A model generated the notes under the pieces. That model saw only the letters and a program-made list of their open reading frames with translations. It ran no database searches and was not told the origin of the DNA. This document shows positions 56,012 through 64,000 of a DNA stretch of 64,000 nucleotides, one piece after another (position 1 is the first letter of the stretch; every line of letters starts with the position of its first letter). The DNA comes from an uncultured Paracoccaceae bacterium (GTDB lineage Bacteria > Pseudomonadota > Alphaproteobacteria > Rhodobacterales > Rhodobacteraceae): NCBI GenBank assembly GCA_947493145.1, contig CANLPZ010000001.1, positions 124,001-188,000 on the forward strand, in the 5' to 3' direction. The position numbers and the translations under genes were made by a program.

Positions 56012-56652
56012 CGGATTCCTTCCTTGTTTTTCACGACCCTGTAGTAGGCCCATAACAGCCGTGCCGCAACCGATCTCCATGGGGCCCATTGCGCGGCGAT
56101 CTGGCGCATTTCGCGTTCATTTGGACGATGTTCAAGGGATAGAAACGCGCGCGCGCCCTCTTGTAACGCCAAATCCCCATGGGCAAACACATCCGCACGG
56201 CCAAGCGAAAACATCGCATAGATTTCCGCCGTCCATGTGCCAATGCCAGTCACCGCAACCAAAGTTTTGATGACCTCATCATTTGGCGCGTCGCGCAGGC
56301 CGTTGAAATCGATCCCCGCCTCGGCCAAGGCATAAGCGTATCGAATTTTTGGCTTACTTAGCCCAACGGCCTGTAAATCCTCGAACGTGGCTTTACGGAT
56401 CGCGTCGGGTGTCACGAACCCTGCGGCCTCAACCCGCGCCCAAATCGCATTGGCCGACGCCACAGACACCTGTTGCGATACAATCGCTGACAAGAGTTCA
56501 GCAAAGCCTTCAGGCTTGCGCCGTAATGGCAGTGGCCCCGTTTCCGCGTAAGCCCGCGCAAATCTGGCATCTTCTTTGCACAAATACTCAATGCCTTCGG
56601 CCACGCAAGCGTCCGATTCAATGATCCGCCCTACGCCCATTGTGCGGCCCAT
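56008..56652 (-). CDS. DNA-3-methyladenine glycosylase II (AlkA-type HhH-GPD)
   Basis: Base-excision repair enzyme removing alkylated bases. The 214 residues show the HhH-GPD fold: the GLSKPKIRYAYALA helix, hairpin VTGIGTWTAEIYAMF, and catalytic Asp160 (DVFAHGDLAL). No N-terminal TATA-like domain of E. coli AlkA, as usual in shorter relatives. It overlaps the cobK stop by 22 bases (ATG at 56640 would cut this to 10). The link with cobalamin genes looks accidental. Confidence 0.9.
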   Translation of the reverse strand: MGRTMGVGRIIESDACVAEGIEYLCKEDARFARAYAETGPLPLRRKPEGFAELLSAIVSQQVSVASANAIWARVEAAGFVTPDAIRKATFEDLQAVGLSKPKIRYAYALAEAGIDFNGLRDAPNDEVIKTLVAVTGIGTWTAEIYAMFSLGRADVFAHGDLALQEGARAFLSLEHRPNEREMRQIAAQWAPWRSVAARLLWAYYRVVKNKEGIR

Positions 56653-57365
56653 TCGACAATCCCCGTCGCGTTCGAAAACACCAGTGCACGCGGATCGACC
56701 TTTGGCCGTTTGATCATGGCGACCCGTATTCCTAACTGCCGCGCTGCGTCCAATTTCGTCCGGCTGGCGGCCCCGCCTGCGTTTTTTACTACAAGCCAGT
56801 CGATCTGAAGATCTGAGAACAACGCCACTTCGTCCTCAACGGTAAACGGCGGCCGTCCCACCAGAAAGGATCCGCCTTCAAAGGGAAAGGCGGCCTCTGG
56901 TGGATCAATCTGTCGACATATTAGCCTTCGGCCTTGTAAATTGGCAAAGCGGTGCAACGTCTGACGCCCAGTTGCCAAAAACACGACCGCGCCGTCGTCA
57001 ATCACATCCGCAGCGTGCGCTTCGTCATCCAAATCGGTCCATGCGTCGCCCGCTCCGGCAACCCACGCGGGACGCATATACATGGCATAGGGCAGCTTCC
57101 AATCGGTACAAATGTCCAATGTTCGCTGGCTGATCTGCGCGGCGAACGGGTGCGTTGCATCGACCACAGCAGAAATGTTGCGCTCTTTCAAAACCGTTTC
57201 AAATCCTGAAACGCCACCAAATCCACCAATCCGCGTTTCGACGCCTAAATCCTTGGGCGCGCGTGTTGCCCCCGACAAGGACGCCAAAACCGGCACCCCA
57301 TTTTCAGACAACGCTGTACAAATCTGTCGGGCCTCACCTGTGCCTGCCAAAACCAAAACCGTCAT
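56631..57365 (-). CDS. cobK: Precorrin-6A reductase (CobK/CbiJ)
   Basis: NADPH-dependent reduction of the corrin ring in cobalamin synthesis. The 244 residues start MTVLVLAGTGEARQICTALS, the typical nucleotide-binding opening, with VVDATHPFAAQIS and WLVVKNAGGAASRTKLDAAR further on. I chose the ATG at 57365, 7 bases after the cbiD stop. It overlaps alkA at its end. Part of the cbiD-cobK pair. Confidence 0.92.
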   Translation of the reverse strand: MTVLVLAGTGEARQICTALSENGVPVLASLSGATRAPKDLGVETRIGGFGGVSGFETVLKERNISAVVDATHPFAAQISQRTLDICTDWKLPYAMYMRPAWVAGAGDAWTDLDDEAHAADVIDDGAVVFLATGRQTLHRFANLQGRRLICRQIDPPEAAFPFEGGSFLVGRPPFTVEDEVALFSDLQIDWLVVKNAGGAASRTKLDAARQLGIRVAMIKRPKVDPRALVFSNATGIVEWAAQWA

Positions 57366-57372
57366 CTTCGCG

Positions 57373-58416
57373 TCACCCAGCCCGTGCCAAAATGGTGCCT
57401 GCACGGTCGATAACAACAATGTCCACTTGGATTAAACCATCAACACGCGCCTGAACCTGTTTCAACGCGTTCTGCGCGACAGCCTCTGCCATCGGTGCAC
57501 CCGCCAGTTCATAGGCCCCAAGCGCCGTGTTCGCGTCTGCGACATCTGCAATCCCTGTTAGGTCTGCCAAGGCGTCAAAATCCACCTGCGAGCGCCCAGA
57601 ATGCAGATCAACAGCGCCTTGCGCCAATTTTGTGATCTTGCCGATCCCCCCGCCAATTGTCAGTCGTTCAACTGGGTGTTTAACCAAGTATTTCACCAAC
57701 CCCCCGTAAAAATCGCCCATGTCCAACATGGCTTGATCCGACAGGCCGTACAGGTCCTGAACAACGCGTTCAGACGTTGCCCCTGTGCATCCCGCCACAT
57801 GGGTCAGACCAGCGGCACGCGCCACATCAACCCCGCGATGGATCGATGCAATCCATGCCGCACAGCTAAAGGGACGCACAACGCCCGTTGTTCCCAAAAT
57901 CGACAAGCCACCCTTGATCCCCAAACGCGGATTCCATGTTTTTTGGGCAATCGTTTCGCCATCAGGAATCGAAATTTCAATTTCGATATCCGAAGTCTTT
58001 TCAAAGACTTCGCTCAACTCATTCACCACATCGCGCATCATCTGACGCGGAACCGGATTAACCGCGGGTTCACCAACAGCAATTGGCAATCCCGCCATTG
58101 TCACGGTTCCGACACCCTCGCCTGCTCTGAACACGATGCCACCTTTTGACGCCGACACACGCGCGATGATCAATGCGCCATGCGTGACATCTGGATCGTC
58201 ACCGGCGTCTTTGGTGATGCCCACCTCGGCCCAACCAGCGCCAGCGGCATGATGGGCCAATGGAAACACCGGCGTTTCCCCCCGTGGGAGCGTTATCTGA
58301 ACCTCAGCAGGAAACGCCCCGCCCCACAATTGCGTCAACGCCGCCTTCACAGCCGCGGTCGCGCAGGCGCCCGTGGTCCACCCGCGGCGCAGCTCTGTGA
58401 TGGGTTTTCTGCTCAT
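57373..58416 (-). CDS. cbiD: Cobalt-precorrin-5B C1-methyltransferase CbiD
   Basis: Methylates C1 of the corrin ring during contraction. The 347 residues begin MSRKPITELRRGWTTGACAT and hold the CbiD core (GGIVFRAGEGVGTVTMAGLPIA shown here only in part, SILGTTGVVRPFS and GCTGATSERVVQ). CbiD belongs to the route named for anaerobic cobalt insertion, while CobK and CobA are shared; many alphaproteobacteria use it in place of CobF, as far as I recall. Divergent from cobA. Confidence 0.9.
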   Translation of the reverse strand: MSRKPITELRRGWTTGACATAAVKAALTQLWGGAFPAEVQITLPRGETPVFPLAHHAAGAGWAEVGITKDAGDDPDVTHGALIIARVSASKGGIVFRAGEGVGTVTMAGLPIAVGEPAVNPVPRQMMRDVVNELSEVFEKTSDIEIEISIPDGETIAQKTWNPRLGIKGGLSILGTTGVVRPFSCAAWIASIHRGVDVARAAGLTHVAGCTGATSERVVQDLYGLSDQAMLDMGDFYGGLVKYLVKHPVERLTIGGGIGKITKLAQGAVDLHSGRSQVDFDALADLTGIADVADANTALGAYELAGAPMAEAVAQNALKQVQARVDGLIQVDIVVIDRAGTILARAG

Positions 58417-58530
58417 AGGCGCGACTATAGGCGCGACAAAGCAGCCCGCCAACACCTCAGCGCCGCCAAACGTAACTTTTACGTCGCGCTTTGGCTTTTC
58501 CTCCGCTCTGAGCCGCGCCATAATGGGACA

Positions 58531-59382
58531 ATGACGGAATCGACGCCCCTCCCCACTTTCGACTGGCCTGAATTGGAACAAGGCTGGGTTTGGCTGTGCG
58601 GCGCAGGCCCCGGCGATCCGGGACTGCTAACGCTGCACGCGGTGAACGCCCTGCGTCAGGCGGATGTGGTCATTTATGACGCGCTGGTTCAGACCGCCAT
58701 TTTGGACTGGGCACCGCAGGCGGAACATATCTACGCTGGAAAACGCGGCGGAAAACCCTCCGCAAAACAACGCGATATTTCGTTACATTTGGTTGATCTT
58801 GCCAAAGCCGGAAAACGTGTACTGCGCCTAAAGGGCGGTGATCCCTTTGTTTTTGGTCGCGGCGGTGAAGAGGCGCAAACATTGATCCAACATGGCGTGC
58901 CGGTCCGCATCATACCTGGCATTTCGGCGGGTATTGGCGGTTTGGCCTACGCTGGCATTCCAGTTACGCATCGCGATGTGAACCAATCTGTGACCTTTGT
59001 CACAGGACATGATCAATCGGGTGAAACCCCGTCGTCTTTGGATTGGAAAGCCATTGGCGCAGGCAGCCAAGTGATTGTGATCTATATGGGGATGAAACAT
59101 ATCGCCCGTATTTCATCCGAATTAATCGCCGGTGGACGTGATGGATCCGATCCCGTTGCGGTGGTGACATCCGCCACAACAGGTGATCAAAATGTTCTTG
59201 AAACTGACTTGAACAACGTCGCCCAAGACATTGAAAATGCAGGTATTGAACCTCCATCAATCATCTGCATCGGTCGGTCGGTTTTGATGCGGCAAGTTTT
59301 GGATTGGCAAGCCTTGGCCGCCGGACAGCCGCCACGTGATCTTGACCCGCTTGGCCGTGGTCGCCCTGCGGAAAGCGCATGA
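58531..59382 (+). CDS. cobA: Uroporphyrinogen-III C-methyltransferase
   Basis: Commits uroporphyrinogen III to corrin or siroheme by making precorrin-2. The 283 residues show the SAM glycine motif GAGPGDPG (24-31), LRLKGGDPFVFGRGGEE, and the conserved IPGISAG region. No siroheme fusion (CysG-type domains absent). The ATG at 58531 lies at the end of a long upstream frame that is discarded. Its stop overlaps the cbiA start. Confidence 0.95.
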   Translation: MTESTPLPTFDWPELEQGWVWLCGAGPGDPGLLTLHAVNALRQADVVIYDALVQTAILDWAPQAEHIYAGKRGGKPSAKQRDISLHLVDLAKAGKRVLRLKGGDPFVFGRGGEEAQTLIQHGVPVRIIPGISAGIGGLAYAGIPVTHRDVNQSVTFVTGHDQSGETPSSLDWKAIGAGSQVIVIYMGMKHIARISSELIAGGRDGSDPVAVVTSATTGDQNVLETDLNNVAQDIENAGIEPPSIICIGRSVLMRQVLDWQALAAGQPPRDLDPLGRGRPAESA

Positions 59383-60647
59383 ATATTACACTGATCGCCG
59401 CGCCGCATTCTGGCGCTGGAAAGACAACGCTTACATTGGGACTTCTTCGCGCCTTTGCGCGCAAAGGCCGATCCGTTCGCCCCGCGAAATCTGGCCCTGA
59501 TTATATCGACCCAGCGTTTCACAGCGTTGCGGCGGGCCAAACATCAGTGAACCTTGATGCGTGGGCCATGCCCGAGGCACAGATTTACACCCTCGCCCAA
59601 GGCACAGATGATCTGTTGATCGAGGGCGCAATGGGCCTGTTCGACGGTGCTGGTCTGGCGGGTAAAGGTTCAGCCGCAGACTTGGCACGCAGCCTAAACG
59701 CACGCATCGTTTTAATCGTCGATTGTGCGCGAATGTCCCATTCTGTGGCGGCATTGGTGAACGGGTTCACCACTCTTGACGAAACCGTTCCGATTTCGGG
59801 ATTAATTCTGAACCAAGTCGGCAGTGACAAACACGAACGTGTGTTGCGGCGCGCCTTAGCGGATGCCAACGCGCCGGAAATTATCGGTGTCGTTCGTCGC
59901 CAAAGCCACCTGTCCCTGCCGTCCCGCCATTTGGGACTGGTTCAAGCGGCTGAGCACCCAGATTTAGACGGATGGCTTGATCAACTGGCTGAGGTGGTCA
60001 CGAAAAGCATCGATTTGGACAAAATCTTTGATGGCAGCGGGTCAGCCAAAACGACAACATATCAGCCCCCGCAACCACCGGCCCAGCGTATTGCGGTGGC
60101 GCAAGACGTGGCATTTGCCTTTGCCTACCCTCATTTGCTGCAATCATGGCGCGCGGCGGGGGCGGAAATACAATTGTTTTCACCGCTAAACGACGATCCA
60201 ATTCCAGATGCTGATTTTGTGTATCTACCTGGCGGGTATCCCGAACTGCACGCAGGTAAAATTGCAAGCAACACCACGTTTTTATCATCCCTTAACGACA
60301 CCTCGCAAGCCACTGATATTTATGGTGAATGCGGCGGCTACATGGTTCTTGGCGATACTTTAATTGACGCGAACGGAACGGCCCATAGAATGGCAGGGTT
60401 GTTACCGGTCGAAACAAGTTTTGCCGCACGCAAACTCCATCTTGGCTATCGGCAACTGCATGGACATGCTGGTCCGTTCCAAGGCGCATGGCGCGGTCAT
60501 GAATTCCATTATGCGTCGACCCTGCGCAATGAGGGACCCGCGTTATTTACGGCCATGGATGTTGATGAAAACCCGTTACCCGACATGGGGTGCCACATTG
60601 GCCGTGTCAGTGGTTCCTTTGCACATATCATTAGCAAAGCCCCATAG
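59379..60647 (+). CDS. cbiA: Cobyrinate a,c-diamide synthase
   Basis: ATP- and glutamine-dependent amidation of cobyrinic or hydrogenobyrinic acid at the a and c positions (CbiA/CobB). The 422 residues have a P-loop APHSGAGKTTLTLG near residue 8, and a C-terminal glutaminase domain with active Cys318 (GECGGYMVLG). A second cobalamin gene after cobA with a 4-base overlap. Length normal. Confidence 0.94.
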   Translation: MNITLIAAPHSGAGKTTLTLGLLRAFARKGRSVRPAKSGPDYIDPAFHSVAAGQTSVNLDAWAMPEAQIYTLAQGTDDLLIEGAMGLFDGAGLAGKGSAADLARSLNARIVLIVDCARMSHSVAALVNGFTTLDETVPISGLILNQVGSDKHERVLRRALADANAPEIIGVVRRQSHLSLPSRHLGLVQAAEHPDLDGWLDQLAEVVTKSIDLDKIFDGSGSAKTTTYQPPQPPAQRIAVAQDVAFAFAYPHLLQSWRAAGAEIQLFSPLNDDPIPDADFVYLPGGYPELHAGKIASNTTFLSSLNDTSQATDIYGECGGYMVLGDTLIDANGTAHRMAGLLPVETSFAARKLHLGYRQLHGHAGPFQGAWRGHEFHYASTLRNEGPALFTAMDVDENPLPDMGCHIGRVSGSFAHIISKAP

Positions 60648-60723
60648 ATAGCTCACGCTATGGTGTGTGTCGCATACAATTTTCGGGCTGGACGTGCCGG
60701 ACCCATCGGCCTACGCATGTCGT

Positions 60724-61950
60724 ATGACTGATGCTTCCCAAATTTCCGATCGTCGCGCAAAGCGTAATGTGGCCTTTCTTGTGGCGGCCCAAGCCTTCAT
60801 GGGCGCTCAGATGCCAATGATTTTTGTAATCGGCGGGCTTGCTGGCGGGATGCTGGCGCCAAACCCGTGCCTTGCGACCCTTCCAATTTCCTTGATCGTG
60901 TTCGGTTCGATGACGACCGCGCCTTGGCTCAGCCCATTTATGCAGCGCCACGGTCGAAAAGCGGGTTTTTTCCTTGGGGCGTTTGGCGGCGCGATTGGTG
61001 CTGCGATCGCCGCTTATGGTTTACACAGCGCCTCCTTCATCTTGTTGTTGGTTGGGTCCTATTTCACAGGGATCTATATGTCAGCGCAGGGTTTTTTCCG
61101 TTTTGCCGCGACCGACACAGCCTCTGACAGTTTTAAACCAAAAGCCATTTCTTACGTGATGGCTGGCGGTCTGGTGTCCGCACTATTTGGTCCGCAATTG
61201 AACAAATTGGTCCAGGACGCATTTGTTGTGCCCTTTCTTGGGTCTTATGTCGCTGTGGTCGTGATTAACCTTGTGGGCATGCTGTTGTTTTTGGGGCTTG
61301 ATTTACCAAAGGTGAAAGCTACGGCATCCGCGCTTGCACCGAAACGGACCCGCCGCGAAATTCTAAGCGACCCACGGATCATCGTGGCGATGATTTGTGG
61401 AATGGTTAGCTATGCCTTGATGAACCTCGTTATGACATCCACGCCGCTCGCGGTGGTTGGGTGCGGATTTAGCAAAAACAACGCCAATGACATTGTCTCC
61501 GCCCATGTGATCGCCATGTTCGCGCCGTCGTTTTTCACCGGCCATTTGATCACCCGTTTCGGCGTGACAAAAATTATCGGCGCGGGACTTGCGATTTTGA
61601 CGGCTGCGGGGATCGTTGCGCTATCGGGTGTGACGCTCACGAACTTCTACGGCGCGCTGATTTTACTCGGGCTTGGGTGGAATTTTGGGTTTATCGGCGC
61701 AACAACCTTGTTGTCAGGGGCGCATCGCCCCGAAGAACGCGGCATGGTCCAAGGCATCAACGATCTGGTCGTGTTTGGCTGTGTGACCCTTGCGTCGCTG
61801 GCCTCTGGCGGATTGTTAAATTGCTCGGGCGGCGACGTGATCCAAGGCTGGACCGCGGTCAACATCGCAATGGTGCCGTTTTTGTTGGTGGCTGCGGGGT
61901 CGTTGGTGTGGTTGAACCGTAAAGACATGAACGCCACAGCGCAAAGTTAA
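60724..61950 (+). CDS. MFS-type transporter
   Basis: A 408-residue membrane protein with about twelve hydrophobic segments of the major facilitator type; the loop FMQRHGRKAGFFLGA has the conserved G-R-[KR] pattern. No substrate is suggested by the sequence. It follows cbiA by 76 bases; a link to cobalamin is not shown. The ATG at 60724 is used; a GTG at 60667 could add 19 residues that look less like protein. Its stop overlaps the next gene's stop (TTAA), convergent. Confidence 0.85.
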   Translation: MTDASQISDRRAKRNVAFLVAAQAFMGAQMPMIFVIGGLAGGMLAPNPCLATLPISLIVFGSMTTAPWLSPFMQRHGRKAGFFLGAFGGAIGAAIAAYGLHSASFILLLVGSYFTGIYMSAQGFFRFAATDTASDSFKPKAISYVMAGGLVSALFGPQLNKLVQDAFVVPFLGSYVAVVVINLVGMLLFLGLDLPKVKATASALAPKRTRREILSDPRIIVAMICGMVSYALMNLVMTSTPLAVVGCGFSKNNANDIVSAHVIAMFAPSFFTGHLITRFGVTKIIGAGLAILTAAGIVALSGVTLTNFYGALILLGLGWNFGFIGATTLLSGAHRPEERGMVQGINDLVVFGCVTLASLASGGLLNCSGGDVIQGWTAVNIAMVPFLLVAAGSLVWLNRKDMNATAQS

Positions 61951-62675
61951 GCGATTAACAACCGCCACTGTTTTCCAAACGGGCTGGTTCCCAACGATCC
62001 GTTGCTGACGCGTGTCGGGGATTTGGCGACCTGCCCCAATATTACATTGCGCATCCAACCCTCTTTTAACGCCGCTTTGCCACCTGTTTTGGGTTTCGCA
62101 ACCTCCAACGCCTGCTGTGCCAGATGCGCAATGGCATCGGGACGACCATCAACCAAAGGAATGCGCCCGTGGCGTTCCAATTCAGGGATCGCTTGAAAAA
62201 ACCGCGCCAAGGCAACACTTGCCCCATAGGACACAATCGCATCACGATCGGCGGCGCTGGACCCAAGGCAAGAGGCAGCAGCCCACATCAATTCGCCACC
62301 GGTTTCTGACAGGTACTGATTGAAATGTGCGGCATCTTCGAATGGGTCTTTGTAAATGTCCCACCGCCGCGCGGCGACCAAGCGGTCCAATCCGGCACAG
62401 TGTTCTGCCGTGATAACATCCGCCAGCGTTTCAGCAACGGGATGCGCGCGTGTCGGGCGTCCCTTTACAATGTCTTCCAAAACATCGCGCCAAAACTGCA
62501 AACGCATTTCGGAAATCATCGGTTCTGTACTGGCCCACGGCGCGCGTGTGACTTCGACGTTAAAGGCATAGAGCGGAAACAAAACTTTGCGCGCGGCCGG
62601 TGGGGCCGCCATCGCCGCCATAAACCGATCAGGGTCTGCCTGTTCCACCAGTTCGGCGCAGTGTTCAAAGCTCAT
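61947..62675 (-). CDS. Squalene/phytoene-synthase-fold protein, NDUFAF6-like
   Basis: A 242-residue protein with the isoprenoid-synthase fold but without the Asp-rich motifs needed to bind prenyl diphosphate. At motif 1 it reads YAFNVEVTRAPWAS and later MRLQFWRDVLEDI, very like human NDUFAF6, a complex I assembly factor. This suggests a non-catalytic role in NADH dehydrogenase assembly and not carotenoid synthesis. Its start overlaps the citramalate synthase stop (ATGA). Confidence 0.82.
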   Translation of the reverse strand: MSFEHCAELVEQADPDRFMAAMAAPPAARKVLFPLYAFNVEVTRAPWASTEPMISEMRLQFWRDVLEDIVKGRPTRAHPVAETLADVITAEHCAGLDRLVAARRWDIYKDPFEDAAHFNQYLSETGGELMWAAASCLGSSAADRDAIVSYGASVALARFFQAIPELERHGRIPLVDGRPDAIAHLAQQALEVAKPKTGGKAALKEGWMRNVILGQVAKSPTRVSNGSLGTSPFGKQWRLLIA

Positions 62676-64000
62676 GAATTCACGTCACGCAACAGTTTCC
62701 AATTGATCGCATCCAACAACGCCTCAAACGACGCATCCACGATGTTGGCACTGACACCGACGGTGGACCAACGACGTCCCTGCCCGTCTTCGCTGTCGAT
62801 CGTAACCCGTGTGACCGCTTGGGTGCCGCCATTGGTAATGCGCACCTTAAAATCGACCAGTTTCATATCGTCGATAATCGTCTGATACGGACCCAAATCT
62901 TTGGCCAAGGCTTTGGCCAAGGCGTTGATCGGGCCACTGTCATGCCCGTGTTCATCGGTGCTTTCGGACACGGATAAGACCTTGCGCCCGCCCAGTTTCG
63001 CCACGACGACAGCCTCTGACACCGACACCATTTCGTTGTATTTGTTTTTGCGGCGTTCAACGGTCACGCGGTACCGTTTGATTTCGAAAAATTCCGGTAA
63101 TTCCCCAAGTTCCGCCCGCGCCATCAATTCAAACGATGCCTGCGCCGTATCATACGAATAGCCTTCGGCCTCACGCGCTTTTACGGTTTCAAGGATGCGC
63201 GCCAAAGCCGGATCGCCCTTTTCCACCGAAAGACCGGCGTCGGCCAACCGCTTGCGCAGGTTCGATTGCCCCGCTTGGTTCGACATTGGAATAATCCGTG
63301 CATTGCCGACCAAATCTGGTGCGATATGTTCATAAGTTGTTGGGTCCTTGGCAATCGCACTGGCGTGCAACCCTGCCTTATGCGCAAAGGCACTGGCCCC
63401 GACATAGGCTTGTTGTTTCGACGGAACACGGTTGAGAATATCATCCAACATGCGCGAGGTTTTGGTCAGCCCCGCCAGCGCATCCATGCTGATCCCCGTG
63501 TCCAATTCGCTGGCAAACGGGTCCTTCAACAACAGCGTCGGGATCAAGGCGGTTAGATTGGCATTGCCGCACCGTTCGCCCAAACCGTTTAACGTCCCTT
63601 GGATTTGACGCGCACCGGCGCGGACAGCGGCTAAGGAATTGGCAACCGCGTTTTCCGTGTCGTTGTGTGTATGGATGCCCAGATGATCCCCGGGTATCCC
63701 CGCCGCGATAACGGATTTCGTGATTTCAAACACCTCTTCGGGCAGGACCCCGCCATTTGTGTCACACAGCACCACCCACCGTGCACCGGCCTCATAGGCC
63801 GCTTTGACAGAGGCCAAGGCACAGTCCGGATCAGATTTAAATCCGTCAAAGAAATGTTCTGCATCAAACAACGCCTCGCGCCCTGCGGCGACGATATGCG
63901 CGATTGAGGCCCGAATATTTTCGGTGTTTTCGGCTTGGGTGATGCCAAGCGCGGTTTCGATATGGAAAATATGCGTTTTCCCGACCAAACAAACGCTGGG
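62672..64000 (-). CDS. cimA: Citramalate synthase, 5' end outside window
   Basis: Condenses pyruvate and acetyl-CoA to citramalate for isoleucine synthesis, a LeuA/HMGL-family enzyme. About 443 residues are visible; the frame is open to the right edge, so the start is missing. Present are the metal-binding HTHNDTENAVANSL, LNGLGERCGNANL and the C-terminal LeuA dimer/regulatory domain (DFKVRITNGGTQAVTRVTI). The layout fits CimA over 2-isopropylmalate synthase, though both share the domain. Overlaps the NDUFAF6-like gene by 4 bases. Confidence 0.9.
   Translation of the reverse strand, partial: PSVCLVGKTHIFHIETALGITQAENTENIRASIAHIVAAGREALFDAEHFFDGFKSDPDCALASVKAAYEAGARWVVLCDTNGGVLPEEVFEITKSVIAAGIPGDHLGIHTHNDTENAVANSLAAVRAGARQIQGTLNGLGERCGNANLTALIPTLLLKDPFASELDTGISMDALAGLTKTSRMLDDILNRVPSKQQAYVGASAFAHKAGLHASAIAKDPTTYEHIAPDLVGNARIIPMSNQAGQSNLRKRLADAGLSVEKGDPALARILETVKAREAEGYSYDTAQASFELMARAELGELPEFFEIKRYRVTVERRKNKYNEMVSVSEAVVVAKLGGRKVLSVSESTDEHGHDSGPINALAKALAKDLGPYQTIIDDMKLVDFKVRITNGGTQAVTRVTIDSEDGQGRRWSTVGVSANIVDASFEALLDAINWKLLRDVNS

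Noticed and set aside
58417..58530. Cobalamin riboswitch between cbiD and cobA
   Set aside because: The 114-base gap is too short and lacks the B12-box pattern.

Overview
The window is 64 kb of chromosome from an alphaproteobacterium, most probably the Rhodobacterales (Roseobacter group). The signs are moderate GC, a CckA hybrid kinase preceded by a perfect CtrA-type box, a recA gene preceded by the alphaproteobacterial SOS box (GTTC-N7-GTTC), a suf operon headed by an IscR that lacks the usual cluster cysteines, and Rhodobacterales-type small families such as DUF6356. Genus and species cannot be fixed from the sequence alone. Almost everything is core housekeeping gene content. I see no prophage, insertion sequence, CRISPR array or toxin-antitoxin pair.

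Layout. 1-4.2 kb: end of a peptide/oligosaccharide-type ABC importer (permease, unusually long second permease, fused double ATPase). 4.3-14.2 kb: lytic transglycosylase, ssb, aroK-aroB, a three-gene unit ending in xerD, a CorC/CNNM-type membrane protein, a HerA-like ATPase and an IalB-family protein. 14.2-19.4 kb: a cell-envelope block, with an L,D-transpeptidase, LpxD-like acyltransferase, acyl carrier protein and ketoacyl synthase in one run, and a divergent MepK-like murein endopeptidase. 19.4-21.4 kb: RTX calcium-binding protein and tRNA-Arg(CCG). 21.4-30.4 kb: the iscR-suf operon for Fe-S cluster assembly, with an FkbM methyltransferase and Yip1-like membrane proteins inserted. 30.5-35.3 kb: small hydrolases, icd, an Lrp regulator with an SMR transporter, and a second FkbM methyltransferase. 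35.5-46.8 kb: typA, alaS, recA, cckA, rsmB-like and guaB. 47.1-49.5 kb: an orphan RACo-like corrinoid-activation protein and a CDGSH protein. 49.5-53.3 kb: zwf-pgl-pgi with a LacI-type operator. 53.4-56.7 kb: HNH nuclease, a divergent metal-efflux/MerR cassette, esterase and AlkA. 56.6-60.6 kb: cobalamin genes (cobK, cbiD, cobA, cbiA). 60.7-64 kb: an MFS transporter, an NDUFAF6-like protein and citramalate synthase, cut by the window end.

How the genes work together. The suf block supplies Fe-S clusters under IscR, whose predicted operator covers the -35 element of a near-consensus promoter. The envelope block pairs enzymes that make and cut 3-3 peptidoglycan cross-links with an acyl-chain module. 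The zwf-pgl-pgi operon feeds glucose-6-phosphate into the Entner-Doudoroff or pentose-phosphate route. No unambiguous new system is evident. The best leads are the FkbM and Yip1 genes built into suf, the ketoacyl synthase-ACP-LpxD module behind an L,D-transpeptidase, the CtrA box at cckA, and the orphan corrinoid activator.
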